This document shows positions 21,528 to 33,339 of a DNA stretch of 64,000 bases, piece after piece; within the stretch, counting starts at the first letter, position 1, and every line of letters begins with the position of its first letter. A program made the translations under genes and the position numbers. The stretch comes from Gliomastix tumulicola. Lineage: Eukaryota > Ascomycota > Sordariomycetes > Hypocreales > Bionectriaceae. The notes under the pieces were generated by a model. It saw nothing but the letters and a program-made list of their open reading frames with translations, was not told the origin of the DNA and did not search any database. Location of the stretch: the NCBI GenBank assembly GCA_001599755.1, contig BCHX01000005.1:3654409-3718408 (forward strand), read 5' to 3'.

Positions 21528-22326
21528 TGAGACAGACGGAGGTTTTAGCAGATGGCCAGATGTGAAATGAGGGAGGACCTTGGTGGTGTGGTGTGTCATG
21601 ATAGGACCTACTCCGGACTTGCACAAACACAATCGGCTGACACTCATTCCCCCTGACAACACGTGCAGTATTGCATTTCTTATCATTTATCCATGATAAA
21701 GAACCTTAAATTCATCGCTCAATCAGGTCACGCGACCTTATCTCCCAGGATCACTCCCCAGTATCACGGCTCGGTGATGCCGAGCTCGGGAGGCCTGTCA
21801 ATATAGGGTAGCAACCTCCGAGGGAATACACACGACTAATGATAACGGGTAACGGCAACGCACAACATTGGCCAGAACGCTTACCACTAGCAGAGAACGA
21901 GGGATGGCACGGGCCTGTCTAGATGCCGGTCCTTGGCGATCCAACGGGCTTTCTCAGCGCGAACTACTGCTCCGCGGTTACGTTATTATCTGCTGAGTCG
22001 TGACTCCCACAGCTCCATCCTGGCGGCCCTTTTGGGGTTCTCATTACGATAGAATAATTGCCTATTCCCCAGCTTCTGTCTCTTCTCTCGTCTCACCTGC
22101 ATTGCATTTTACCCCAAATTGCGACCTTTCCTCACGTGTCACCGCTGTCGGCCTGTCGGGTGTGCGTCATTCTCAGACAGATCTCGGTAGCCAATGGTAG
22201 AGCTGCGCTGACAGCTACTCCAACTGAGACAGCCACTCACTCGCTCACTCGCTCACTCACTCACATACCAGCGGCCTCCAACCGCCTTTCAATTATCCCC
22301 GTCAGCTTCATTCACCAGAAAAAAAA
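21528..22326. other. Intergenic, promoter of the APC permease
   Basis: About 800 bp. A (CACT/CGCT)n microsatellite lies at 22233-22265 and CTTATC/TTATCT motifs near 21738 and 21985 could be GATA-factor sites; not more than suggestive. Confidence 0.4.
22233..22265. repeat. CACT/CGCT microsatellite
   Basis: Short 4-bp imperfect array (CACTCACTCGCTCACTCGCT and on) in the leader of the permease gene. Confidence 0.8.
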
Positions 22327-24037
22327 ATGGACGCCCGCCGCAAGTCCTCCGCCCACGAGGCCGACCAGGCCCTCGCCCGCTTCGGCTACAAGAGCGAGCT
22401 CCCGCGCAACCTGAGCATGATGTCCATCCTGGGCCTCAGCTTCGCCATCATGGCGGTGCCCTTCGGCCTCAGCACCACCATGTACATCACGCTGACCAAC
22501 GGCCAGGCCGTCACCGTGCTCTACGGCTGGATCTTCGTCTCGCTCATCTCGCTGTGCATCGCCGCGAGCCTGGCCGAGATCTGCGCCGTGTTCCCCGTCG
22601 CCGGCGGCGTGTATTACTGGTCGGCCATGCTGAGCAGCCCCGCGTGGGCGCCGCTGGTGAGCTTTGTGGATGGTTGGCTGACGCTGGTTGGGAACTGGAC
22701 TGTGACGCTGAGTGTGAGACAATCCCCAGGGCCATATCGGCTGGACGAATGAAATGAATGTATGAATCACGAGTGGGAATGCTGATGAATTCCGGCGGTA
22801 GATCAATTTCTCGGGCGCGCAGCTCATCCTCTCGGCCATCTCCATCTTCAACGAGGACTTTGTCGCGAATGAGTGGCAGACGGTGCTCTGCTTCTGGGCT
22901 GTCATGCTCGTGTGTGCCGCGGTCAATGCGTTTGGCTCGCGGTACCTCGACTTCATCAACAAGCTGTGCATCTACTGGACGGCGGCCAGTGTCGTGATTA
23001 TCCTCGTGACGGTGCTGGTTATGGCTGATGACCGCCGCTCGGGCGAGTTTGTCTTCTCTCATTACGACGCGTCGGCGAGTGGATGGCCAACTGGCTGGTC
23101 CTTCTTCGTCGGTCTTCTGCAAGGTTAGTCTACAACCACATCATGACACGCCTGATTGTTGGATGGCGGTAAGACTAACGACGACACAGCGGCATACACC
23201 CTGACCGGCTACGGCATGGTCGCCGCCCTCAGCGAAGAAGTCCAGAACCCCGAACGCGAAGTGCCCCGCGCCATCGTCCTCTCCGTCCTCGCCGCCGGCG
23301 TCACAGGCATCATCTACCTCATCCCCATCCTCTTCGTCCTCCCGGACGTCAAGATGCTCCTCGAGGTCGCCAACTCGCAGCCCATCGGCCTCCTCTTTAA
23401 GACGGTCACAGGCTCCGCGGCCGGTGGCTTCGGCCTCCTGTTTCTCATCCTCGGCATCCTCATGTTCGCGGGTGTCGGCGCTCTCACAGCGGCCTCGCGG
23501 TGCACGTGGGCTTTCGCCCGAGACGGTGCCATCCCGGGTCACAAGCTCTGGGCTCGCGTCAACACCACCTTCGACGTGCCCCTCAACGCCCTCGCCCTGT
23601 CCACGGTTGTGGACTGCGTCCTCGGGTGCATCTACTTCGGCTCCTCGGCCGCCTTCAACTCCTTCACCGGCGTCGCCACCATCTGCCTGTCCACCTCGTA
23701 CGGCGTCCCCGTCCTGGTCAGTCTTGTCCGGCGTCGTGAGGCTGTCCGCCACTCAACCTATCCGCTGGGGAAGAGGCTGGGCTACGTCATCAACGGCATC
23801 TGTGTCGTCTGGATCTGTTTTGCGGTCGTCATCTTCTGCATGCCTGTGTCGCTGCCCGTTGATGCGAGCACGATGAACTATGCCAGCGTTGTCTTTGCGG
23901 GCTTTGCGGCCATTGCGATTGTGTGGTATTTTGTGTATGCGAGGAAGAACTTTAGCGGGCCGCCTGTGACGAGGGAGCAGGTGTTGGAGGCTGTGGCTGC
24001 CGGCGGGACGGTAGAGGTTGGCGAGGTGTCCAAGTGA
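22327..24037 (+). CDS. APC-superfamily amino-acid/choline/GABA permease
   Basis: Membrane transporter of 518 residues. Exons 22327-22713, 22802-23123 and 23190-24037 (sum 1557 nt). About 12 hydrophobic helices. The opening FGYKSELPRNLSMMSILGLSFAIMAVP and the loop EEVQNPEREVPRAI are characteristic of the ACT branch of fungal permeases that includes Hnm1 (choline) and Uga4 (GABA). Other landmarks: FPVAGGVYYWSAM, GNWTVTLSINFSGAQL, FARDGAIPGHKLWARVN. The N-terminal MDARRKSSAHEADQAL is cytosolic. Start at the first ATG after an A-rich leader (AAAAAAAATGG). Substrate is undecided between amino acids, choline and GABA. Confidence 0.92.
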
Positions 24038-24243
24038 GGTAGTGACGTCGTTGTATATAGGAATATAGCATATATACAGGGGAGAGCACAAACTAGCGGC
24101 ATGAGTCTTTACGAGCTAATTACCTTCATGTTGAACCGCATTATGTGTGTCAAGACTAAGCACAGAAGGGCCCTGATTCGTCGAGCCCCCTTTATTTACC
24201 AAAAGGGTGACTTGATAGAGTTGAAGTCGAATTCCGTTCAGAC
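24038..24243. other. Short convergent 3' region
   Basis: About 200 bp between the stop codons of the permease (plus) and the NLR (minus); terminators expected, no clear motif. Confidence 0.4.
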
Positions 24244-27200
24244 CTAGGCTAGATGGAAGCAGATGACCTCGTCTGACGTACCAACCACTGCCAACGCCGT
24301 CCCCAATGCCAAACTGAAAGTCTTAATGCCCTCACCGTGTGGGCGAGTGAAAGGCTTGTATTCCGGTGGAAGCCAGAGAACTGGATGGCCATCTAGCAGA
24401 ATCCAGCCGCGTTCATAATCGATCCCTAGTCCCCACGGCCTCATAACCAGGCCAACCGCTTGCGCTGTTGTGTCCGCTTCAATAAGTGACGAGGGCAAGC
24501 CACGGGATGGCAGCAGAACGTTGTGGCCCCTAGTATTGCGGCGACATTGCAGCTGCGCATGCTTTTCAACGTCCCAGATGTTAAGTTCCGAGTGACTAGT
24601 TCCGTCTGTAACATAAACAATCTGACCGGCGCAGAGCGGTAGCCTGCCTGATCCTGTGAAGAGTGGTCTAACTCGAGTTGGGAGTGAAGAAGTATTTATA
24701 CACCACCCGCTCTCGACGCTCCATACTTCTTCTGCCTTGACCAGAGTTCCGTGTAGAGGGTGGCTATACGCAGCTAGACTCCTACCGTCCTTCAAAAACG
24801 CTAGGTCAGCGATGCTCTTGAACCAGGCACTGATGGACTGTTGGCGTTCATATGGATGCTGTACAGTGCTCCATATTTGAATCGAACCGTCGGAGAACCC
24901 GATGCTGAGGTGAGCACTGTCCGGCGAGAACACGATGCTTGTGAACTCGAGTTCGAAATCAAGTAACAGCTTCGGCCTCCTGAAAAGTTCTGTGCACGAG
25001 CCGTTCTCAAACTCCCAAATCCTGACTGATAAGAAGGTGTCAGTGTTGCCTGCCACGGCTAGCCGTCCGCGTGAACCAGGGTCAAAGGTGGCCAGCGTAA
25101 CCACCAGAGAGTCGGCGTCACTGAGGACATGCCGTCGCTCTCCTGTCCTTGAATCCCAGAGTCCCAGGGGTTTGCTGGGCGTCAATGCGAAGTATGCCCC
25201 GTCGGGCGACAGGGATATTTTTTCGACTTTTATGCTCTCCGTGTCCGTGGATGGCTCTGGGTAGCCTGAGGGTCCTGTGGACAAGTCCCACATGTGCAAG
25301 CCACTTTCCTGTCCCGAGAAAAGCCGTCGTCTGTCGCTAGAGAAACACAAGGCAGAGGCATTCCTCGCCGCGTCTCTATCTAGGGTGTGTATGAGGCGGC
25401 CCGTAGCCGCATCAAATATGCTGATTGGATATCCAAAGCCATATGCTGCTAGGAGCTTGCTGTCGGGCGAAAACACGAGTTTCAGATGGTGACTGGACTC
25501 TGGGTGAAGGACAATTGTGGCAATGACAGCCGCAGAATGCTTCGTGGAGTCAAGGCCCAAGAGTCTTATCTGTCCATCCGTCCATATTTCAGCAAAATTC
25601 TGGCCGTTGGGCGAGAATGCATGATCTACATGCGAGACTTGAGTCAGAACGTCCAAGGACAAAGAGACCTTGACTAGTGTGATGTCCAAATCCCAGATCT
25701 GAATCAGCCCGGGATCATCCCAGCAGATAGCTATGCGCGCACCGTCGGATACGAATGTAAGCCCAGGTGTTCGCCAATCATCGGTATTGGGTTGCTTTTC
25801 CGGTGTGTTCAGCCCATAGATGGGGATCTCCAACTTCATTTCTGTCGTCTCAACGTTCCATACAAACACAACATCGAAAGAAGCTGCTAGAATATGTTGG
25901 CCGTCAGGAGAGAAGCTTACGTCTTGAAAATACGAGTACCTGAGGGGCCCAAAGACTGTGTGCGCGCCGCCCGAGGCTGTCAAGTCCCAGAGCCACAGCT
26001 CATCGCTATACGCCACAAGCAGCCAGTTCTCTTGTGAAGAAAAGGTGAGGCATTCGACCCGACTAGGCCCAACAAGAGTGTGTACCAGTTCTCCTGTTGT
26101 TGCATCCCAGATGTACACAGTATTACCTGTAGACCATGCCACCTTCCTGTCCGAGGGCGAAAATCTAGTCGAACCTCGGAAGGAGCCCCATGCTTCTTCA
26201 CTCTCGGGTAGGGAAAATCTCTGCAGCATTCCGTCCCAGTCAGCAGCCACTTGTGGCTGTGAAGCCAGCCACGCTGGTCGAGGTCGCGGGAACAACGCCC
26301 GAGTCAGACTGCCGGAGGGAGTGAAGACAAGAGTAGAGGCGTAGATCTGCAGAGGGTAGTCTCGAATGCAATCGGAAAAATACCGTAAAAACCGGACGCC
26401 GTCTTGGAGTAATCGAACAAGATAGAGGTGGGTTGAGTCCTTCTCCGCGACCTTGATGAGTTGGTCTAGGGATCTGACTGCAGCGTATGGGCTCCTCAGT
26501 AACGTCAGGCCCTCAAGCCAGTGCAGTAGGTGTTCCTGGAAGAACTTGTGTATGGAACCGTCTTCTTCAAGATGCCTCGAGTAGACCGTGTCAAGCCCTG
26601 CGTTGCTGCCTTGGTCGACATGGTCAGCCCAGTATACGCACGCGTATCCCAGTGGCTGTAGAGCGCTGTCCGGAGGTTCTTCAATGTCATCGATGTGGAT
26701 ACCAGGTTCGTTGAGACGATACATGTCCTCACATAGCGCGGCTGACATAGCATTCAACGCACGGAGAGCGATAACCCAGTGCCCATGACTTAGGCTCTGG
26801 GGTAAGAGCGGGCTCGGGAATCTTCGTCGAAGGTAGTCTTTAGCTGATTAGTGGACAAAATGTATCACATCGGCACTGTCGGCAAGGGTGAGGAATGAAC
26901 GACAGAGCTCGACAAGATCGCGTAGATCACCCTCATCCCGTGGGAATATATCACGCTCCTCGACGAGTGACAAGAGCTCGACCAGCCGGATCGGTCGGTT
27001 TACCAGCGAGGCCATGGCGAGCATCTGCTGGCAACATCTCCGGTCCGTCTCATCGTCAAGACACAGAACCTGCTCCTCCATGCGAGAATATAGTGCATCG
27101 AGACCAGGCGGAAACGACATGAGCTTGTCAAGAACACGCCACCTGGAGAGTTTATTGTCGCCAAGCTCCTGACAGACCAAAGCGGCCCATAAGAATGTGC

Positions 27201-28174
27201 CTTGGGCTTCGGAATGCATATAGTCAAGCACAGAAGTGAGGATCTGACCGCCCCAGTGCCTCTTCCCCGCTAGCTGTGCGACCTTCCGGTCGATGTAGGT
27301 TCCCACGGCAGCCTGGATTGCTTCAGGGTTCAGCTCCAGGCGCACTGACAAGCGACTTTGATCGGATCCGAGACCTTGCTCGATATTTGGCCAGTTCCGA
27401 CTCGACACGAGTACTTTGGCTCCAGAGCCGACGATCTCGTCAAGCAGCTCAAGTAGCTCGTCCAGGCCACTCTCACATTCGTCGAGGCCATCGATTAGAA
27501 TGCATGTGTCAGATACCTGAAACCTGCCCAGGAGGAATCGCAGGAAGCCGCAAAGAAGATCCCAGGTGTTGGCATCCCTTGTTGCTTGACTACCCAGGCT
27601 CTTGTACTCGTCCGGTATCTCTTCGATCAGAGATTTGTGCTGCTGAAGGAGTCTGTACGTAATACCCCGGAGAACGGCCTTCGCGTTGTTGATCCGCTCA
27701 TCGGAGGCTTGACAGAAGAAGTAGGCGATGCTGCCCCCGTTGGCGGTGTATTGTGAGGATCGAGCCAGCTCGTCAATGATGCCACAGACAAGCATTGTCT
27801 TGCCCTTGCCGGCGTCGCCCCTAATCCAGAGCAGCCGGCCGTGGTCACTGTCGCGCCACTGTTGAAAGGCATCGTGATCGAGAATCCATTCGTAGCACTC
27901 GTTAATGAGGCCGCCCTTCTGGCGCTCGATTCGCTTCTTGTCGAGTGCTGGATCCGTTGTTCGTAGCTGATTGAGGAATATCTCGATTCCGTCTCTCGCA
28001 GCTCCTTCGACCCAGAATTAGCAGCCATTGGAACGCGTTCCCGAGACGGTACTTGTATTTGGGACGTGGCTTACCGATGATCAAGTCGCGGCCGACGCGT
28101 ATGGACGCATTTGTGCCAGACTGCTGGATCCCGGTCCCATGAAAGACGTGCTGGGGAGGCGTGCTAGGATCCAT
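24244..28174 (-). CDS. NACHT-WD40 NLR with N-terminal amyloid-type motif; carries an in-frame stop
   Basis: NOD-like receptor of the fungal STAND class. Exons 28075-28174 and 24244-28004 (70-bp intron, GTAAGC...CGAAG), 1287 codons including the end. Order: residues ~9-34 a short Gly/Gln motif (FHGTGIQQSG...RDLIIG); linker; NACHT NTPase with Walker A GDAGKGKT (96-103), Walker B ILIDGLDE (202-209) and sensor VLVSSRNW; a helical region to ~520; then about a dozen divergent WD40 repeats (WDATTGELVHTL, FSPDGQHI, IQIWDL, IWDVEK) and the usual end WLPPEYKP. Codon 419 (26848-26850) is TAA within VH-stop-SAKDYL, where the family has VHQSAKDYL; the frame is otherwise open on both sides. The gene is therefore a recent pseudogene, an allele with a nonsense change, or a sequencing error. 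WD repeats are not near-identical, unlike hypervariable het-type NLRs. Head-to-head with the PNP-fold gene that shares the motif. Confidence 0.85.
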
Positions 28175-28624
28175 GACGAGTTTTCTGTCTTAGATAGTAA
28201 TCCATCCACAGGGGGGCATCCAATAAATTCGGTATGAGACATGGAACTTCTGAGCCAAAGAGACCAAGAGTAATTATCTAGCCATAGACAGTGCAGGGAA
28301 GAAAATATAACGCAGGGAGGGGAAGATGGAGAAGTAGGGTCGCAGGCAGTCAGCTGACTGCATAGCTCATTTGTACACGTCACTCTGCTTGATGCCCAAA
28401 TCAAATCACTGAAGCAAGGCGTCCGCTGCCCTGCAGGCGTGTGGCGATGATGAAAGGATGGTGGTGAGGGGCCAACCAAGAAGGCGCCTATTAATTGGGC
28501 TGCATTGGTTCGCATTCCAGTGGCGTCCCCCTGGCTGTTTCTGTACGCGCCGGCAAAGGTCATTTCTCCCATTTTCTGACCCGAAACATTTCACCTGCCT
28601 GTCTATGATCTATGATTAGGCCAG
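28175..28624. promoter_or_regulatory. Bidirectional promoter region of the NLR/PNP gene pair
   Basis: 450 bp between the two ATGs on opposite strands. AT-rich ATATAA (near 28305) and ATTAATTG (near 28491) elements occur. Shared control is inferred from the head-to-head layout, which is usual for fungal NLR/effector pairs. Confidence 0.5.
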
Positions 28625-29659
28625 ATGGCGAGTCGACCCAGGACCTACGGCGACTACACAGTCGCGGTGCTATGCGCCATGAGCTTCGAGATGAGCGCGT
28701 TCCGCTACATGCTCGACGCGGAGCACCCTCGTCTGCGCTCGATTCAGGGCGATCCCAACAGATACATCCTCGGTGATCTCCATGGCCACAACATCGTCCT
28801 CGCCTGCCTGCCTGGCCAACAGGGAAAGGGGGCTGCTGCGACAGTAGCGACGAATCTATCACGGACCTTTCCAGCCGTAACAAGTCGGTTTCTCGTCGGC
28901 ATTGGCGGCGGTGTCACCGGCAATGGACACGACATCCGGCTTGGGGACGTGGTGGTCAGCATGCCCGACGGCACGCACGGAGGCGTTGTTCAGTATGATC
29001 ATGGCAAAGTCACAGACACTGGCTACACCCTGAAGGGCTTTCTTTGGCCACCGCCGAGTGCTATAAGGAGCGCTGTCGAGCATATGCGATCTGATCACCT
29101 AGTCGAGGTTCCCAAGATTGCCGAGTACATTGCGGACATGATCAATGCGAAGCCGAGCCTCTCCATCTACAATCGGCCATCCGACCCCGACATCCTCTAT
29201 GAAGATATACCTGGGCTACTGACCGAGAGGGAGAGGCCGCAGCGACCGCACGAGAACCCGTTGATTCATTATGGGCTCATCGCTTCCGGAGACAGCGTCA
29301 TCAAAAGCGCCGCTGCCCAGAGGGAGTGCGTCCAGTCCCTGGGCGACGTCCTCTGCTTTGAGATGGAAGCTGCCGGCATGATGCTCGAGCTCCCGTGTAT
29401 CGTCATTCGCGGCATTTCAGACTATGCGGACGCCCATAAGAACGACAAATGGCACCACTACGCCGCCGCCACAGCGGCTGCTTGTGCCAAGGAGCTTTTG
29501 TCGTACATCGATGAAGCGACGCCGTCTGGTCATCCTGAGCCTGCGCCACAATTACCCGGCAAAGATGAAGCACAGCAGACTTCTTCATATTTCTATGGAC
29601 GCGGGATTCAGCAGTCTGGATCAGGGAGTATGAATATCGGAGGGAACTTGCATATCTGA
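28625..29659 (+). CDS. Nucleoside phosphorylase-fold (PNP_UDP) effector with C-terminal amyloid-type motif
   Basis: Intronless, 344 residues. Residues ~10-300 form a PNP/MTA-SAH phosphorylase-like domain: VAVLCAMSFEMSAFRYML at the start, FLVGIGGGVTG and IRLGDVVVSMP in the middle, and CFEMEAAGMM followed by IRGISDYAD, the purine-binding and catalytic part of the family. In fungi this domain is a frequent N-terminal module of NLRs as well as a free-standing protein. After a Pro/Glu linker the last ~24 residues (321-344) are a Gly/Gln/Ser motif beginning FYGRGIQQSG and ending NIGGNLHI, the same motif as at the N-terminus of the adjacent NLR. Known precedents (NWD2/HET-S, SesB and HELLP-type pairs) suggest that the NLR motif seeds the effector motif; enzyme activity on nucleosides or nucleotides would be the output. 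That last step is inference. Confidence 0.88.
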   Translation: MASRPRTYGDYTVAVLCAMSFEMSAFRYMLDAEHPRLRSIQGDPNRYILGDLHGHNIVLACLPGQQGKGAAATVATNLSRTFPAVTSRFLVGIGGGVTGNGHDIRLGDVVVSMPDGTHGGVVQYDHGKVTDTGYTLKGFLWPPPSAIRSAVEHMRSDHLVEVPKIAEYIADMINAKPSLSIYNRPSDPDILYEDIPGLLTERERPQRPHENPLIHYGLIASGDSVIKSAAAQRECVQSLGDVLCFEMEAAGMMLELPCIVIRGISDYADAHKNDKWHHYAAATAAACAKELLSYIDEATPSGHPEPAPQLPGKDEAQQTSSYFYGRGIQQSGSGSMNIGGNLHI

Positions 29660-31927
29660 TTACCGTTCTGTACAAGAAGAGAAGATTAGTATGACTGCCA
29701 GGGAAGGACCAATTAGCTGAGGACCCCTTTACTGGCATTTGCGAGGGCGTGACCGGATGTTCGGTTTGCTGACAATGGGGGCCAAAGCATCGCTGGTCAC
29801 CTCTCTTACTGATCTATTCCGGCCTTCGGACAGCCAAGAGAGATTGTCTGAGATAACTATCACCTGAAGCAGGGTGAGATGCACAGGTCGTCGTACGTGA
29901 ATTCTTTTTCATTTGTTTGGTCCAGGCCTAGGTCCTGGAAGGCGCTAGGGGTTTTTTGAATCAGTTTTGAATATTAATAATTCTTGTTCTACGGATTGTG
30001 TCCCTACCAGGAGTTGTGAAGCCTAAAAACTATATCGTCAATAGTCAGTGACTCTATTCATGACAAGTCTGAGGCTCCCGGCAGACACTTTGGTGAGATC
30101 AAGCAGATGTAAGACTGGGGCAGCCAGGACTCTGAGATACCCTTTAGTCTAATGAAGACGTTGAGCAGCTACGAATGAGAATGAACGGCTTTTGTCAGTA
30201 TTGATGATAGGATGATGAATGGCCGCGAAAATAAGATCAAAAAGCGTCGACAATAGCTCGTTTGCAGGGAGCGACGGTTTTTGACTGAGCTGCGTTTGAT
30301 TTCAGTTTACCGGCCTACCAACTCTCTTCCAGCGCCGAGAGAGGTCCTCAAAGTTCTTCGTAGGGCAACTTCCAGATACCTACGCTTTTCCACTCGGCCC
30401 AAATCTACCCACGACTCAAATCTCCTCGTTACGCCGACCTTCAAAGACCACCTGCAGCCAGCACATATCCCTCATTTAATCATCTTCTTCTATTCATAAC
30501 CAATGTTGGAGATGAGGTGATGCCACGGCTCAACGATGATCAAAATAGATCATGCCCAACGGCCGAATACAAGGGGAAAGGGCGTCCATGGGGAGGAACG
30601 AAATACGGGATACGTAGCGCTGAGGGCACGAATACGATGAAGTTCATTATCCTCAACTTCTCTGAGCCTTTCTACGGAGTACGATGCCACAGAGACCCAC
30701 CTTAGAATATGGTTAGGTGAGACATATTAAGACACGCAGTGAGTGCTTCATAACTCTCGCCAGTGAAGGAAAAGACTAGCGTACCCTATACAAGAGCGCT
30801 GTCCTCAAGATTGCAGTCTCATTTGCCATATCATAGATCTATAGCTTGCTTGCGTCAAGAAATCCAGTGATGAAATAGGAGCAACAGAGGCCTACTGTGC
30901 TTCTTCCTGCCCCTTGAGTTGTCCTGCATCGGACCCGATAAGCCTATAGACGGAAGCTGAATTCAAGATATCTTAATACTTAAAAGGTTGACTGACGTTG
31001 ACTGTGCCATGTAACGAAGCGGTCCAGGGAAGGGAGCAAAAGTCCGTCGCCTCTCTGGACGACTCTCAATCGGTTTCTCCGCTCCCCCGAAAAGCTAAGA
31101 CTCCATCTAACTCAGATTTATCAAACTGTCTCACATTTTATGTTGACAAAAGCTGAAGCCAGACAGGCAGCCGACGATCAACGACCACTTTGATCCCTGG
31201 TAGGAGACGTCCCATTCCAGCAATACGCGGAGGACTTCGATAAATGTGGTCGCGATCTGGTGGGATGGGGCCGCGAGAATATTCTCTTAACTGTTCCACT
31301 CCATTCCTCAGCACCGCCCTTCCCTCCCTTCCCTCCCTTTAGCCTCGGCAAACCCGAGCACAACTTCGCCGACGAACGCAAGACGAACGCTGATCACACC
31401 GACAAATAAATTCTCCATCTACTCTTCCTTGTGGTACCTGAATGATCCAAATCGGAGCGGTCCAGATGTCGCACTGCACCACATACCAGTGACAGGTGAT
31501 GGCGCCGGAGTGGCGTCGGGAAAACTGCCTGCCGGATGAAACACCACGTGGAACGGACCATCGCCCGATGGCTGCTATGTGCAAAGTATATGGCATATTT
31601 CGGTGACTCCTAGACCAACACCACCGCCGATCATCACCAGGCTACACCAACAACTACCCTCATTCCGGCAGATGTCTCTGAGGAGGCCTCTGCCATCTAG
31701 TGTTGCCAATGGCATCCAACGAAATGAGGAACAGGCGAGCTTTGGCCATGTGGTGCACTCGACGCCTCCTGATTATTTTTTACCTATCCTGGAAGCAACA
31801 CCCTCGGCTGGCTGCATTCCTACTACACTGCACCAGGAATGAAGACAATCCCACCTCGGCCAAAACATGGCAAGTTCAAACATCCCGGCCAGCTTTCTCG
31901 AAGGACGATCGTCGAGCCCAAATTCCC
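29660..31927. other. 2.3-kb intergenic region, nothing recognised
   Basis: Mostly short frames and AT-rich stretches; the last ~400 bp is the promoter side of the hydrophobin gene. No RNA or protein gene supported. Confidence 0.5.
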
Positions 31928-31933
31928 TATAAA
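31928..31933 (+). promoter_or_regulatory. TATA box of the hydrophobin gene
   Basis: TATAAA in CCCTATAAAGGATCG, about 155 bp before the ATG and followed by a CT/CA-rich leader (CACACAGTCTCTCACTTCC), the classic layout of a highly expressed fungal gene. Confidence 0.6.
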
Positions 31934-32086
31934 GGATCGTCGCCCATCCCATCGTTCTGTCGAATTCATCTCACCAGCATCCAGCATCACAAACAGTCTC
32001 TCACACAGTCTCTCACTTCCAACACTTCCTCAACACCATTTCCCAACTTTTTCAGTCTTTTCAAGACCCCAACAACCACTTTCAAA

Positions 32087-32605
32087 ATGTACGCCCTCGC
32101 GCCTCTCGCTCTCTTCCTGGCCACCGCCGCCGCTGTCCCCCAGCCGGCCGCCAACCTCATCCCCCGCGACACCCTCGCGACCATGACCGTCGCCGAGGCC
32201 CAAGGCGCGTGCGGCGCCGGCCAGACCATCTCTTGCTGCAACAAGAACAAGGGTCAAGGTGATGAGACCAACGGCGGCCTCCTCAGTGGCCTCCTCAACG
32301 ATGCTCTTGAGGATGGCGTTCTCGGCCAGTGCTCCAAGCTCAACGTTGCCGGTAAGACCCAATGTGAAGGAAAGCTATCCTCAAGACTCACAGCTAACGC
32401 GAATTTTCGCAGCCCTCATCGGTGTCACTGACCTTCTCAACTCCCAATGCAAGGGCAACGTCGCCTGCTGCGATGGCAACGCCGCCACCAGCACCGTAAG
32501 TCTTACCATACATCAGCGGGAGTTTACGGATATTCTAACTCTCACCAGGGCCAAAGCTTGATCGGCCTCAACCTGCCTTGCATTGCTCTCGGCAGCCTCC
32601 TCTAG
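32087..32605 (+). CDS. Class I hydrophobin
   Basis: Small secreted amphipathic protein that coats hyphae or spores. Exons 32087-32351, 32413-32495 and 32549-32605, 134 residues. Signal peptide MYALAPLALFLATAAA. The eight cysteines follow C-7-CC-30-C-18-C-5-CC-18-C-7, which fits class I spacing and not class II (which needs about 9-10 and 11). Cysteine blocks: GACGAGQTISCC, GQCSKLNV, NSQCKGNVACC and LPCIAL. The three-exon structure with short introns is common in ascomycete hydrophobins. A TATA box and pyrimidine-rich leader suggest strong, probably stage-specific transcription. It sits between the NLR pair and the CHAT gene with no evident functional link. Confidence 0.95.
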
Positions 32606-33339
32606 GCCATTGCATAGCAATGGCCAACTTCAAGCCGCATTTTGATGACGGCCTGCAGGGTCTAAAGGTGCACCATGGGGTAGTTTTGGGGGAAATGTTT
32701 GGTGTGAATTCTTGGAGGATCTTAGTAGACAGTGGAGAGTAATAATACAGTTGTTTCTGAAACACCAAAGAACGCGTTCTTGAGCACACTCAGTATCGCC
32801 AGCTCATGGATAAGCATGGGCAGCTCTCAGAGACTTGGTGCTGGCGATGTGTACCATGCGTGACAGAAGTAGTTATATAGATAGAGTACCATGCCAGGAA
32901 GCCCTTTCGTCCCCATCTTGTGCCCTTTGGGATACCCTAGCCAAATATACACAGGAAATTGTTGGTGAAAGTTTTCCATACCAACACTCCACGCTAAAGA
33001 CTTGACAAAGATAGAGCGAGTTCGCACCTTGAAGACCCAGCCCATGTAGTTAGTAGACCATTATTGAAGGGCAGGTCCAGCAATCTGCATTAAAAGTGCG
33101 AACCTGATAGACTGAATTATTATTTGTCCCTAAGAGCACAAAGAAGATTTTAGCGGCACCCGAGCCTATCTCATCTCAGGCCTAATTCATGCGAAACTCG
33201 TCAGCGTAAAGGTTCTCAAGTCTATTTCCTTGGCGTTTTTCCATAGCAGGTTTCCGGCCACTCACTATCCATATGGGTTGGCGCACGAATCAGCCCGCCG
33301 AAAATAGCTGACATACTCGCAATTATCATCTAGTGCTCT
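32606..33339. other. Intergenic, convergent 3' ends
   Basis: About 730 bp downstream of the hydrophobin (plus) and the CHAT gene (minus). Nothing recognised. Confidence 0.5.

Noticed and set aside
26848..26890. Small intron that would remove the NLR stop codon
   Set aside because: The only GT-AG pair covering it would be under 40 bp, shorter than other introns here, and would delete residues conserved in the family.
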